This document shows positions 25,287-32,225 of a DNA stretch of 32,225 nucleotides, one piece after another; positions within the stretch are counted from its first letter, which is position 1, and the number at the start of each line of letters is the position of its first letter. The DNA comes from Pontibacter sp. FD36 (GTDB lineage: Bacteria > Bacteroidota > Bacteroidia > Cytophagales > Hymenobacteraceae). A program made the translations under genes and the position numbers. The stretch is taken from contig NZ_JADPMP010000018.1 of the NCBI RefSeq assembly GCF_015686655.1, positions 1 through 32,225 of the forward strand, given 5' to 3'. Below the pieces are notes generated by a model. The model was not told where the DNA came from. It did no database searches and saw nothing but the letters and a program-made list of their open reading frames with translations.

Positions 25287-25736
25287 ATGCGCATAGAAGA
25301 CGAAATACAGCAGAAAGACTTCAAGGACGATCATCGTCGGATGATAGTTAACCTGTTGTTTACAAACAATTGGCTGAATCAGCAGTTTATACCTTTCTTT
25401 AAGCAATTTGGACTTACGCTGCAGCAGCACAATGTACTGAGCATCGTGCGCGGTCAGCAACCAAGGCCCGTTTGCTTTGGAGAAGTGCAGGAGCGCATGG
25501 TGGATCGCAACTCCAACGTGACTCGCCTGGTTGATAAGCTGATTGAGAAAGGCTATGTTACCCGTGATATTTGCCAAGCAAACCGCCGCATGATTGAGCT
25601 AAGGCTTACTCCGAAAGGCACGGAACTACTTCGTCAGATAGACGAGCAGATGCCCACCTTTTTCCAGCGCTTCCATAACCTGACGCAGGAGGAGGCAGTT
25701 TTGGTGAGCAAATTACTCGACAAGCTCAGAGGCTAA
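25287..25736 (+). CDS. MarR family transcriptional regulator
   Basis: The 149-residue protein has the MarR winged-helix fold: a helical dimer start, LTLQQHNVLSIVRG (recognition lead-in), the helix-turn-helix ending DRNSNVTRLVDKLIEKGYVTRD, the wing with RRMIELRLTPKG, and C-terminal dimer helices. The ATG at 25287 lies 17 bases after a perfect promoter, making a short leader; an earlier in-frame start at 25209 would lie upstream of that promoter and is rejected. Cys63 and Cys96 could be redox sensors, but this is a guess. It probably represses itself and the aldo/keto reductase downstream through a shared palindrome. The inducer is unknown; the targets suggest reactive electrophiles such as quinones or aldehydes. 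Confidence 0.92.
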   Translation: MRIEDEIQQKDFKDDHRRMIVNLLFTNNWLNQQFIPFFKQFGLTLQQHNVLSIVRGQQPRPVCFGEVQERMVDRNSNVTRLVDKLIEKGYVTRDICQANRRMIELRLTPKGTELLRQIDEQMPTFFQRFHNLTQEEAVLVSKLLDKLRG

Positions 25737-25752
25737 GCTATTTTTTTATACC

Positions 25753-25774
25753 ATTATTTGTATACACAAATAAT
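25753..25774 (+). promoter_or_regulatory. Probable MarR operator upstream of the aldo/keto reductase
   Basis: The 9-base arms ATTATTTGT and ACAAATAAT flank ATAC, 22 bases before the ATG at 25796. The core TTTGTATACACAAA (25757-25770) differs from the marR operator TTTGTATATACAAA at one position. Confidence 0.7.
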
Positions 25775-25795
25775 GTACAAACTGAAATATATTTT

Positions 25796-26614
25796 ATGAA
25801 GCATATACAAGTAAAAGACGCATCTATACCTGCCCTTGGTTTGGGCACTTTTCAATTGTCAGATGATCAGGCCCGTGAAATCACAGCCGCTGCTATCTCT
25901 GAAGGTTACCGCCACATCGACACAGCGCAAATCTATCAGAACGAGGCGGGTGTGGGCTCGGCCATCAAAAACGCAGGTATAGCACGCGACAAGATTTTTC
26001 TAACCACGAAGGTTTTCAGGGAGAGTCTGTACAAGAAAGACTTTATGCCCTCGGTAGAGGAAAGTTTGCGCAAGCTCAAAACTGACTATGTTGACCTCTT
26101 GCTGATTCACTGGCCTAATCGCAATGTGCCCGTGGCTGAGTACATGGACCAGCTGATGGAAGCACAGCAAAAAGGCTATGCCAAGTACATTGGCGTAAGC
26201 AACCACCCCACTGCCTTGCTCGATGAGGTATTGGCAACCGGCGCAGACATCATCACCAATCAGGTAGAATACCATCCGCTGATCAACCAGACCAAGCTGT
26301 ATACCTACCTGCGTGAGCACGGCATTTCGCTGACGGCATATAGTCCGATCGCGCAAGGCAAAGTGCTCGGTAATCCGGTTCTGAAAGGTATAGGCGAAAA
26401 GTATGGCAAGAACGAAGTGCAGGTATCGCTACGCTGGCTGGTGCAGCAAGACGGTGTGATGGCTATACCTAGAACATCCAAAGCCGAGCGCCTGAAAGAT
26501 AACATCGACATCTTCGACTTTGAGCTGTCAGCAGAAGACGTCGCCCAGATCGACCAACTCAAAAAAGACAACCAGAGAGTAGTCAACCCACCTTTCGCAC
26601 CGGATTGGGACTAG
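25796..26614 (+). CDS. Aldo/keto reductase, DkgB-like
   Basis: The 272-residue NADPH-dependent oxidoreductase is closely similar along its length to E. coli DkgB (2,5-diketo-D-gluconate reductase B; methylglyoxal and other aldehydes are also substrates). The catalytic tetrad is visible: Asp42 and Tyr47 in HIDTAQIYQNE, Lys72 in LTTK, and His105 in LLIHWP. IPRTSKAERLKDNI near the C-terminus is the NADPH-phosphate binding segment, and the end APDWD parallels the DkgB C-terminus. It starts 59 bases after the MarR regulator with the second operator in between, so it is probably derepressed with it. The physiological substrate is not shown; aldehyde detoxification is the likeliest role given the neighbouring ene-reductase. 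Confidence 0.92.
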   Translation: MKHIQVKDASIPALGLGTFQLSDDQAREITAAAISEGYRHIDTAQIYQNEAGVGSAIKNAGIARDKIFLTTKVFRESLYKKDFMPSVEESLRKLKTDYVDLLLIHWPNRNVPVAEYMDQLMEAQQKGYAKYIGVSNHPTALLDEVLATGADIITNQVEYHPLINQTKLYTYLREHGISLTAYSPIAQGKVLGNPVLKGIGEKYGKNEVQVSLRWLVQQDGVMAIPRTSKAERLKDNIDIFDFELSAEDVAQIDQLKKDNQRVVNPPFAPDWD

Positions 26615-26631
26615 GGAGTTTAGGAGTTTAA

Positions 26632-26748
26632 GTCGCTCGCGTCCCGCGAGTGTGAGGCATTTGGTGGTGTCCCGCCACCTGTGCCTAGTGGCACAAAAAT
26701 AGCGGCCGGAGTCCGCCGTATAGCTCACACTCGCGAGACGCGAGCGAG
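26632..26748. repeat. MITE/REP-like element with a 25-bp inverted repeat
   Basis: The terminal arms 26632-26656 and 26724-26748 match as inverted repeats at 23 of 25 positions. Each arm also folds on itself (CTCGCG / CGCGAG), and the interior holds further small hairpins such as GTGCC / GGCAC around 26680-26695. The DNA is GC-rich and non-coding and lies between the aldo/keto reductase and ene-reductase genes. It resembles a non-autonomous palindromic repeat; no flanking target duplication was identified. Confidence 0.65.
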
Positions 26749-26875
26749 GGCACAACTTGTAGGGACAGGTTGCGATCTGTCCGAATCGTGCACGAAAAAT
26801 CAACGAATAACGATCAACCCAACCCGTGCACAAAAAACAACAATTTAACAATCAGCAATTTAACAATTGACACAT
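26749..26875. other. Spacer with a second palindromic piece and short AT repeats
   Basis: GGACAG and CTGTCC pair around 26763-26782, and CAATTTAACAAT-like units recur just before the ene-reductase ATG (about 26841-26868). No MarR operator copy or TAnnTTTG promoter was found, so how the ene-reductase is expressed is unclear. Confidence 0.4.
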
Positions 26876-27976
26876 ATGTCACAACCACTTTTAAGACAGA
26901 TAAAACTACACGATTTAGAACTGAACAACCGCGTGATCATGGCGCCCATGACGCGCAGCCGTGCCGCTAACGAAGGCAATGTGGCCAACGACCTGATGGC
27001 AACTTATTACGCTCAACGCGCAAGTGCTGGCCTGATCATTTCGGAAGGAACACAGATCTCGGAGCAAGCCGTAGGTTATGTCAACACGCCAGGCATTTAC
27101 AGCCAGGAGCAGGTAGCGGGCTGGAAGAAAGTAACTGACGCAGTACATGCCGAGGGCGGAAAGATCTTCGCGCAGCTATGGCACGTGGGTCGTATGTCGC
27201 ACCCTGACTTTCACAATGGTGAGTATCCGGTGGCCCCTTCCGCCATCAACCCAAATGCACAGGCTTACACTCCTGAGGGATTTAAAAACACCGTTACTCC
27301 ACGTGAGTTGACTATACCTGAGATCAAGCAGATCGTGCAGGATTACAAGGCTGCTGCCAAAAATGCAATAGATGCTGGCTTTGACGGTGTAGAGATTCAC
27401 GCCTCAAACGGTTACCTGCTGCACCAGTTCTTCAATGGTACCTCCAACACCCGTACTGACGAATATGGTAGCTCCAAAGAAAACAGGGCTCGCATTCTGT
27501 TCGAAGTTATCGAGGCGATTCAGGAAGTCATGCCAGTGGAGCGTGTGGGTGTTCGTCTGAACCCAAGCCTGCACGGTATTTTCGGAATGACGCTGGACGA
27601 GGAGACCATCCCGACCTTCGACTACATCATCGAAAAGCTGAACAACTACAACCTATCCTACCTGCACCTGTCAGAGCCTTTCAACGATGTGAGCGCGATT
27701 TCACATGCCGAACAGCAAATCGCTAAGCGTTATCGTCCGATCTACAAAGGCAACCTGATTATCAATGCGGGCTTTACGCAGGAAAAAGGCAACACCGTGA
27801 TTGAAGCTGGCGAGGCAGATATGGTAGCCTTCGGGGTGCCGTTCATCTCTAACCCGGACCTGCCGGAGCGTTTCCGCCAAAATGAAGAATTGCAGGAAGC
27901 CGACAAAAATACATTTTACTCTCCTGGTGCCGAAGGCTACATCGATTACCCTTCCCTTGCAGAAGCAAAGGCCTAA
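26876..27976 (+). CDS. Old yellow enzyme family ene-reductase (NemA-like)
   Basis: The 366-residue FMN-dependent enzyme belongs to the old yellow enzyme family. It has the N-terminal NRVIMAPMTRSRA segment, LWHVGRMSHPDF, the substrate-anchoring pair His175 and Asn178 with the proton donor Tyr180 in EIHASNGYLLHQFFNG, and the phosphate-binding INAGF and DMVAFGVPFISNPDLPER segments. Such enzymes reduce activated C=C bonds of enones, maleimides and quinones, and some reduce nitro compounds. The ATG at 26876 gives the expected MSQPLLRQI start; an in-frame TTG at 26867 is less likely. It follows the MarR and aldo/keto reductase genes, a pairing seen in electrophile-stress loci. A MITE-like element separates it from them, so co-transcription is uncertain. 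Confidence 0.93.
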   Translation: MSQPLLRQIKLHDLELNNRVIMAPMTRSRAANEGNVANDLMATYYAQRASAGLIISEGTQISEQAVGYVNTPGIYSQEQVAGWKKVTDAVHAEGGKIFAQLWHVGRMSHPDFHNGEYPVAPSAINPNAQAYTPEGFKNTVTPRELTIPEIKQIVQDYKAAAKNAIDAGFDGVEIHASNGYLLHQFFNGTSNTRTDEYGSSKENRARILFEVIEAIQEVMPVERVGVRLNPSLHGIFGMTLDEETIPTFDYIIEKLNNYNLSYLHLSEPFNDVSAISHAEQQIAKRYRPIYKGNLIINAGFTQEKGNTVIEAGEADMVAFGVPFISNPDLPERFRQNEELQEADKNTFYSPGAEGYIDYPSLAEAKA

Positions 27977-28010
27977 GCCAAAGGCGCTTTTTCATATATA
28001 GTCTGATAAG

Positions 28011-28048
28011 AGCCAGCTGCCCTAACCGGTGGCTGGCTTTTGCTTTTT
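28011..28048 (+). terminator. Terminator of the ene-reductase gene
   Basis: A 7-bp stem AGCCAGC / GCTGGCT (28011-28017, 28032-28038) is followed by TTTGCTTTTT. Confidence 0.7.
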
Positions 28049-28179
28049 AAACCTTTCCAGGCAATTTGAGTCTATACCCTTTAAAAATGCACCTGCTGCA
28101 TCATGACAAAAGGGTAAAAGCACTATATTTACTTTTTATACCTGCCGTATAAGGCATTGCTATACCTTCAACACGCACT

Positions 28180-28665
28180 ATGAAATTAAAAATAAGAACC
28201 GGCTTCGGCTATGACGTGCACCAATTGCAGGAAGGGCTGGACTTCTGGCTCGGCGGCATCAAGATTCCGCATACGCATGGCGCACTGGGCCACTCTGATG
28301 CCGATGTATTGATCCACGTGATCTGCGATGCTCTGCTGGGTGCCGCCAACATGCGCGACATCGGCTTCCATTTCTCTGACAAAGACCCGCAGTACAAGGG
28401 CATCGACAGCAAGATTCTGCTTAAAGAAGTGGTGCACCTGCTCTCCCGCGAAGGCTACGAGATCGGCAACATCGACTCGACCATCTGCCTGCAGGAGCCA
28501 AAGGTGAATCCACATATTCCGGAGATGAAAGCCTGCCTGGCCAAAGTGATGGGCATACCGGAGCATGATCTTTCTATTAAAGCCACCACTACTGAGCATC
28601 TGGGCTTTGTGGGCAAGAAAGAAGGCGTGGCTGCTTTTGCAACCGTCTTGATCTATAAACAATAA
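28180..28665 (+). CDS. ispF: 2-C-methyl-D-erythritol 2,4-cyclodiphosphate synthase
   Basis: IspF cyclises CDP-methylerythritol phosphate in the MEP pathway of isoprenoid synthesis. The 161-residue protein is standard length and has the metal ligands Asp12 and His14 in GYDVHQL and His46 in SDADVLIHVICDALLGA, the DIGFHFSDKDP loop, NIDSTICLQEPK, and the C-terminal KATTTEHLGFVGKKEGVAAFA signature. This shows that the organism uses the MEP route. Two TATACCT motifs lie in the 45 bases upstream. The next gene starts 34 bases later and may be co-transcribed. Confidence 0.98.
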   Translation: MKLKIRTGFGYDVHQLQEGLDFWLGGIKIPHTHGALGHSDADVLIHVICDALLGAANMRDIGFHFSDKDPQYKGIDSKILLKEVVHLLSREGYEIGNIDSTICLQEPKVNPHIPEMKACLAKVMGIPEHDLSIKATTTEHLGFVGKKEGVAAFATVLIYKQ

Positions 28666-28698
28666 CAATCCATAACCTTACCTTCACCTTACACAGAC

Positions 28699-30348
28699 AT
28701 GAAGTATAACAAGTTTTATGTGTATGCGCTGGCTGCCTTCCTGACCACAGGTTGCGCCACCACGCCTACTACCACCAGCACCACTGCTGAAACCACCGCC
28801 ACGGAAGCTGAGCGACTGCGCGAAGCCGCTCCGAAGTATGCCTCCACCATCACGGCTGCTGACCTGTCCAAGCACCTCCACATACTCGCTTCGGATGAGT
28901 ACGAAGGCCGCGACACAGGTTCTAAAGGCCTGCAGATGGCTGCCGATTATATCTCCCGCGAGTTTAAGGAAGATGGCCTTGTTGGACCAGTGAAGAACAG
29001 TGCCAACCCATACTACCAGCCTGTAGCGCTGGAGCGCAGCCAGTGGGGCGACGGCTACATCATGGTTGGCAAGCAGAAATTCATGATGGGGCAGGACTTC
29101 TTCGTGCTGGGCGCCTCGCCATACCAGACCGAACAAACTGCTGAAGTAGTATTCGCAGGCTACGGTATTGACGCTGACAACTACTCTGACTACGCCAACC
29201 TCGACGTGACCGGCAAAATGGTCGTGGTGCTGGGTGGTGAGCCAAAAGGTGCCGACGGCAAGTTCCTTTTGAGCGGTACTGACAAAGCTTCTGACTGGGG
29301 CAATGACTTCCGTACCAAGCGCAATGCCGCCACTAAGCGTGGTGCTAAGAGCGTACTGATCGTGACAGGTGCTAACGCAGGTGAATTTGGCACGATGACA
29401 CAGCGCTACCGCAACTTCCTGACACGTCCGTCTATCGGCTTGAAGGGCAACGGTGCGCAGGGCGGAGCTACAGCAGCCATGATGGTATCGCCACAGGTAG
29501 GCGCTTCTCTGCTGGGCACAACGCCAGAGAAGATGCTGGCTTACGCTAACGCAGTTGCGAAAGCAGGTAAGCCTACACCAGGTACTTTCACAGCTGTGAA
29601 AGATGTGAAGGTGAAGACAGAACGTAAGAGCGAAGCACTTCCATCTGACAACGTACTGGGCTACATCGAAGGTACTGATAAGAAAGACGAAGTGATCGTA
29701 GTAACTGCGCATTATGACCACGTAGGTATAGAAGACGGCGAGATCTTCAACGGTGCTAATGATGACGGCTCTGGTACAGTAGCTGTTGTTGAACTGGCAG
29801 AGGCTTTTGCGCAGGCAAAGAAAGATGGCATGGGTCCACGCCGCAGCATCCTGTTCATGCTCGTAACGGCTGAAGAAAAAGGCCTGCTGGGTTCTGAATA
29901 CTATGCTAACAACCCGATCTTCCCGCTGGAGAACACGGTAGCCAACATCAACATCGACATGATCGGCCGTATGGACTTCGACGCTGAGAAGACGAACGAC
30001 CAGAACTACATTTACGTGATCGGTGCTGATAAACTTTCTTCGGAACTGCACCAGATCAACGAAGAGGTAAACCAGAAGCACGTAGGTCTTCGTCTGGACT
30101 ACAAGTTCAACGACGAGAACGATCCTAACCGTTTCTACTACCGCTCTGACCACTATAACTTCGCTAAGCACGGTATTCCGATCGTGTTCTACTTCAACGG
30201 TGTACATGCCGACTACCACAAGGCAACTGACACGGTAGATAAGATCATCTTCGAGAAAGCTGAGAAAGCCGCCCGTCTGGCGTTCCACGTGACCTGGGAG
30301 TTGGCCAACCGCGACAACCGCATTGTAGTGGATAGCAACAAAAAGTAA
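28699..30348 (+). CDS. M28 family zinc aminopeptidase-like lipoprotein with PA domain
   Basis: The 549-residue protein has a lipoprotein signal (FYVYALAAFLTTGC, Cys19) and a Thr-rich spacer. A protease-associated (PA)-type insert is probable at about 130-290. The M28 catalytic core carries all zinc ligands: TAHYDHVG, NGANDDGSG, TAEEKG, NINIDMIGRMDF and HADYHKATDT. M28 enzymes are co-catalytic dizinc exopeptidases; members of this layout sit on the outer envelope and trim peptides. The coding strand has strong codon bias like gcvP, which also leaves a long antisense open frame across the whole gene. Only one TATACCT heptamer lies within it. A good terminator follows, so it ends the ispF transcription unit. 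Confidence 0.95.
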   Translation: MKYNKFYVYALAAFLTTGCATTPTTTSTTAETTATEAERLREAAPKYASTITAADLSKHLHILASDEYEGRDTGSKGLQMAADYISREFKEDGLVGPVKNSANPYYQPVALERSQWGDGYIMVGKQKFMMGQDFFVLGASPYQTEQTAEVVFAGYGIDADNYSDYANLDVTGKMVVVLGGEPKGADGKFLLSGTDKASDWGNDFRTKRNAATKRGAKSVLIVTGANAGEFGTMTQRYRNFLTRPSIGLKGNGAQGGATAAMMVSPQVGASLLGTTPEKMLAYANAVAKAGKPTPGTFTAVKDVKVKTERKSEALPSDNVLGYIEGTDKKDEVIVVTAHYDHVGIEDGEIFNGANDDGSGTVAVVELAEAFAQAKKDGMGPRRSILFMLVTAEEKGLLGSEYYANNPIFPLENTVANINIDMIGRMDFDAEKTNDQNYIYVIGADKLSSELHQINEEVNQKHVGLRLDYKFNDENDPNRFYYRSDHYNFAKHGIPIVFYFNGVHADYHKATDTVDKIIFEKAEKAARLAFHVTWELANRDNRIVVDSNKK

Positions 30349-30411
30349 TACACTAAACTTGCATAAACGGCCGTTTAACATAAAAACGAGCTGCATTTAT
30401 TAGCTTTGAGG

Positions 30412-30445
30412 AAAACACCCTAACTTTAAGGGTGTTTTTCTTTTT
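30412..30445 (+). terminator. Terminator of the M28 peptidase gene
   Basis: A 10-bp perfect stem AAAACACCCT / AGGGTGTTTT (30412-30421, 30429-30438) with a 7-base loop is followed by TCTTTTT. Confidence 0.85.
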
Positions 30446-30498
30446 AATAGCACTTCCTGATTACTAGCCGTTTCAGGAAAACCGCAGGGTTTATTTAT

Positions 30499-31875
30499 AT
30501 GAGTAGACTAAAACAGTTTCTGCAGGACGCGGAAACGAAATCATTTGATCTGGGCCACCGCTCGACCATCAAGTTCAACATCGGCAAGTATAACGCCGCT
30601 GTACAGCGTGGCCTTACCCAATACAGCGACCACGAACTCGCCCGTGAGCGAGCTTCTTTTATAAAAACGAACACCATCAATAACCTTGATAAGTACCTGA
30701 TGGAGTTCGAGTCTAACTTCACGGCCCGCGGCGGCAAAGTGATCTGGGCTCGCAATGCCGAGGAGGCGCTCAAGGAGATCGGCCAGATCATGAAGCGCAA
30801 GCGCGCCCGCTCGGTAGTGAAGTCCAAGTCGATGACGACGGAGGAGATTCACCTGAACAACTTCCTGGAGAAGAACGGAGTGGAGACAGTGGAGACGGAC
30901 CTGGGCGAGTACATCGTGCAGTTGGCTGAGCAACGGCCTTACCACATCGTGACGCCGGCCATGCACATGTCTAAAAAGGACATTGCGGACCTCTTTGTAA
31001 AGAAGCTAAAGATAGCCCCGACCGATAGCGCCGAAGAACTGGTAGCCACTGCCCGCCGCCTGCTCCGCGCCAAGTATACTGAGGCCGAGGTAGGTATAAC
31101 CGGCGGCAACTTCCTATTGGCTGATATCGGGGGTGTAGCCATTACCGAAAATGAAGGCAACGGCCGTTTATCCACTGCTTTCCCGAAGACACACATTGCC
31201 ATTGTAGGTATAGAGAAGATTTTACCATCTGTTATGGACCTCGACCTGTTCTGGCCACTGCTGAGTACCAGCGGCACCGGACAGCAAGTGACTATTTATA
31301 ATACGATCTTCACAGGCCCACGCCAACCAAACGAGAAAGACGGCCCGGAGGAGATGTACGTGGTGTTACTGGACAATGGCCGCACCGAGTTACTGGCTCT
31401 GCCTGAGAAGCGTGAAGCGCTCAACTGTATCCGCTGCGGTGCCTGCCTTAATGTGTGTCCGGTATACAAAAATATTGGTGGCCATACCTACGAAAGCACG
31501 TATAGCGGCCCGATCGGCTCGGTGATCACGCCGCACTACAACGGCATGGCCGAGAACAAGCACCTGAGTTTTGCCAGCTCCCTGTGCGGTGCCTGCACCT
31601 CAGTATGCCCCGTCAAGATCAATATCCATAACCTGCTGTTGCTCAACCGCCGCCAGAGTGTGGAACAAGGCTTCACGGAGAAGAGCGAGCGCACCACTTT
31701 CAAGCTGTGGCTTAAAGCCATGAAGAGCCGCAAGTTGTTGAATATGGCACCTGCAGGCGTGAAGAACTTTGTACTGAAGCAAGTGCTGAAAGACACTTGG
31801 AGTAAGCGAAGAGAACCATTGCAAGTAGCGCCGAAGTCATTTAACCAGCTTTGGAAAGAGCGGGAGGGGAAGTAG
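30499..31875 (+). CDS. lutB: Lactate utilization iron-sulfur protein LutB
   Basis: LutB is the iron-sulfur electron carrier of the LutABC L-lactate oxidation complex. The 458-residue protein has an LUD domain (about 60-290, with SVVKSKSMTTEEI, VETDLGEYIVQL and GITGGNFLLADIGGVAITENEGNGR) and two ferredoxin-type 4Fe-4S motifs: CIRCGACLNVCP (Cys310, 313, 316, 320) and CGACTSVCP (Cys363, 366, 370). The C-terminal tail is basic. The length is normal for the family (about 470). lutA and lutC are not next to it on either side within the window, which is less usual, although in Bacteroidota the genes may be scattered or lie just beyond the right end. It has its own upstream region after a terminator. 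Confidence 0.95.
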   Translation: MSRLKQFLQDAETKSFDLGHRSTIKFNIGKYNAAVQRGLTQYSDHELARERASFIKTNTINNLDKYLMEFESNFTARGGKVIWARNAEEALKEIGQIMKRKRARSVVKSKSMTTEEIHLNNFLEKNGVETVETDLGEYIVQLAEQRPYHIVTPAMHMSKKDIADLFVKKLKIAPTDSAEELVATARRLLRAKYTEAEVGITGGNFLLADIGGVAITENEGNGRLSTAFPKTHIAIVGIEKILPSVMDLDLFWPLLSTSGTGQQVTIYNTIFTGPRQPNEKDGPEEMYVVLLDNGRTELLALPEKREALNCIRCGACLNVCPVYKNIGGHTYESTYSGPIGSVITPHYNGMAENKHLSFASSLCGACTSVCPVKINIHNLLLLNRRQSVEQGFTEKSERTTFKLWLKAMKSRKLLNMAPAGVKNFVLKQVLKDTWSKRREPLQVAPKSFNQLWKEREGK

Positions 31876-32225
31876 TCTGAATCAGGATTTTCAGGATTAA
31901 GGGATCTGCAGGATTTCCGTGAACGATTAACCCACCCCTGCCCCTCTCAATAGGGGAATCACGGCAATGATTGTCATCCCCCTGCCCCCTTCGAAGGGGG
32001 ACTTCTGCCCTTACTCAGTTCACAGGTATAGGCCTCGTCGCTTCTTTTATAGTCCAGACAGATCGCTGGCAGGTATAGCAGGACTAACTCGCACGCTGGC
32101 TTTGAAACAAATACTTGTGCCAAGTGCGCCTTTGTGGCGCTCCACTGTTTGAGCGTTCAGCGAGTTTGGAGCGTCTTGATTTTTTTGCTTACTTTTTTCA
32201 TCAAGGAAAAAAGTAAGGCCCGCCC
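31876..32225. repeat. Repeat-like non-coding right end
   Basis: No gene is supported here. In order it holds CAGGATT units recurring at about 31886-31915; a C/G-rich stretch with the perfect palindrome CCCCCTTCGAAGGGGG (31985-32000); two TATACCT heptamers (32024-32030, 32071-32077); and an 11-bp hairpin CTTACTTTTTT / AAAAAAGTAAG (32188-32198, 32207-32217) followed by GCCCGCCC. The last hairpin and its approach resemble dispersed repeats I associate with Cytophagales intergenic regions, from memory only. Confidence 0.5.
32188..32217. repeat. Inverted repeat at the right edge
   Basis: The 11-base arms are perfectly complementary with an 8-base loop (CATCAAGG). It may be a terminator for a gene to the right or part of a dispersed element; the window ends eight bases later. 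Confidence 0.6.

Noticed and set aside
28684..30396. A 570-residue antisense open frame covering the M28 peptidase gene
   Set aside because: The sense frame encodes a complete peptidase with all zinc ligands; the antisense frame has no recognisable domain and arises from strong codon bias.
31967..32152. A 61-residue plus-strand open frame at the right end
   Set aside because: It crosses palindromic repeat-like DNA and shows no protein similarity that I recognise.
1..32225. tRNA genes, prophage, transposase genes or defence systems
   Set aside because: None of their sequence landmarks was found; nearly all coding space is taken by housekeeping, envelope and secretion genes.

Overview
The window reads as chromosomal DNA of a Bacteroidota member of the order Cytophagales, most likely Hymenobacteraceae (Pontibacter-like). 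The support is a type IX secretion adhesin/PorP/OmpA gene set, promoters of the Bacteroidota form TTG-N19-TAnnTTTG, a CarboxypepD-reg/TonB receptor, a fused E1 alpha-beta oxo-acid dehydrogenase, a bacillithiol-associated YtxJ protein and many lipoproteins. The genus is an inference from general resemblance; no rRNA gene lies in the window. No prophage, CRISPR array, insertion sequence with transposase, or tRNA was seen.

Layout. 1-905: no gene. 110-665 holds four evenly built minus-strand promoters followed by a leader with hairpins and a boxA-like element, best explained as the control region of an rRNA operon running off the left edge. 906-2126 (-): lysine-ketoglutarate reductase-like enzyme. 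2407-5325 (+): glycine decarboxylase GcvP. 5482-6084 (+): DUF4136 lipoprotein, tail-to-tail with a TonB-dependent receptor (6086-8386, -). 8542-9765 (+): secreted sorbosone/PQQ-type dehydrogenase. 9864-16911 (-): three-gene type IX module, consisting of a giant adhesin with an ice-binding-like (DUF3494) head, a PorP/SprF protein and a PorE-like TPR-PD40-CRD-OmpA protein. 16912-17407: AT-rich gap. 17408-22326 (-): lipA, an outer-membrane barrel protein, ytxJ, two small envelope proteins and the fused E1 dehydrogenase; lipA and the lipoate-dependent E1 enzyme are functionally linked. 22624-31875 (+): M16 peptidase, two tandem PepSY-like lipoproteins, a MarR regulator with an aldo/keto reductase and an old-yellow-enzyme ene-reductase (electrophile-stress set), ispF, an M28 peptidase lipoprotein and lutB. 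The right end (31876-32225) is repeat-like non-coding DNA.

The most unusual signal is not a gene: the heptamer TATACCT (either strand) occurs about 59 times by hand count, against about 4 expected for a random sequence with equal bases. It lies in all reading frames, on both strands and between genes. It looks like a genome-wide DNA-level motif of unknown role. A second good lead is a shared near-palindrome TTTGTATAyACAAA in front of marR and of the aldo/keto reductase, which predicts a small self-regulated stress circuit.
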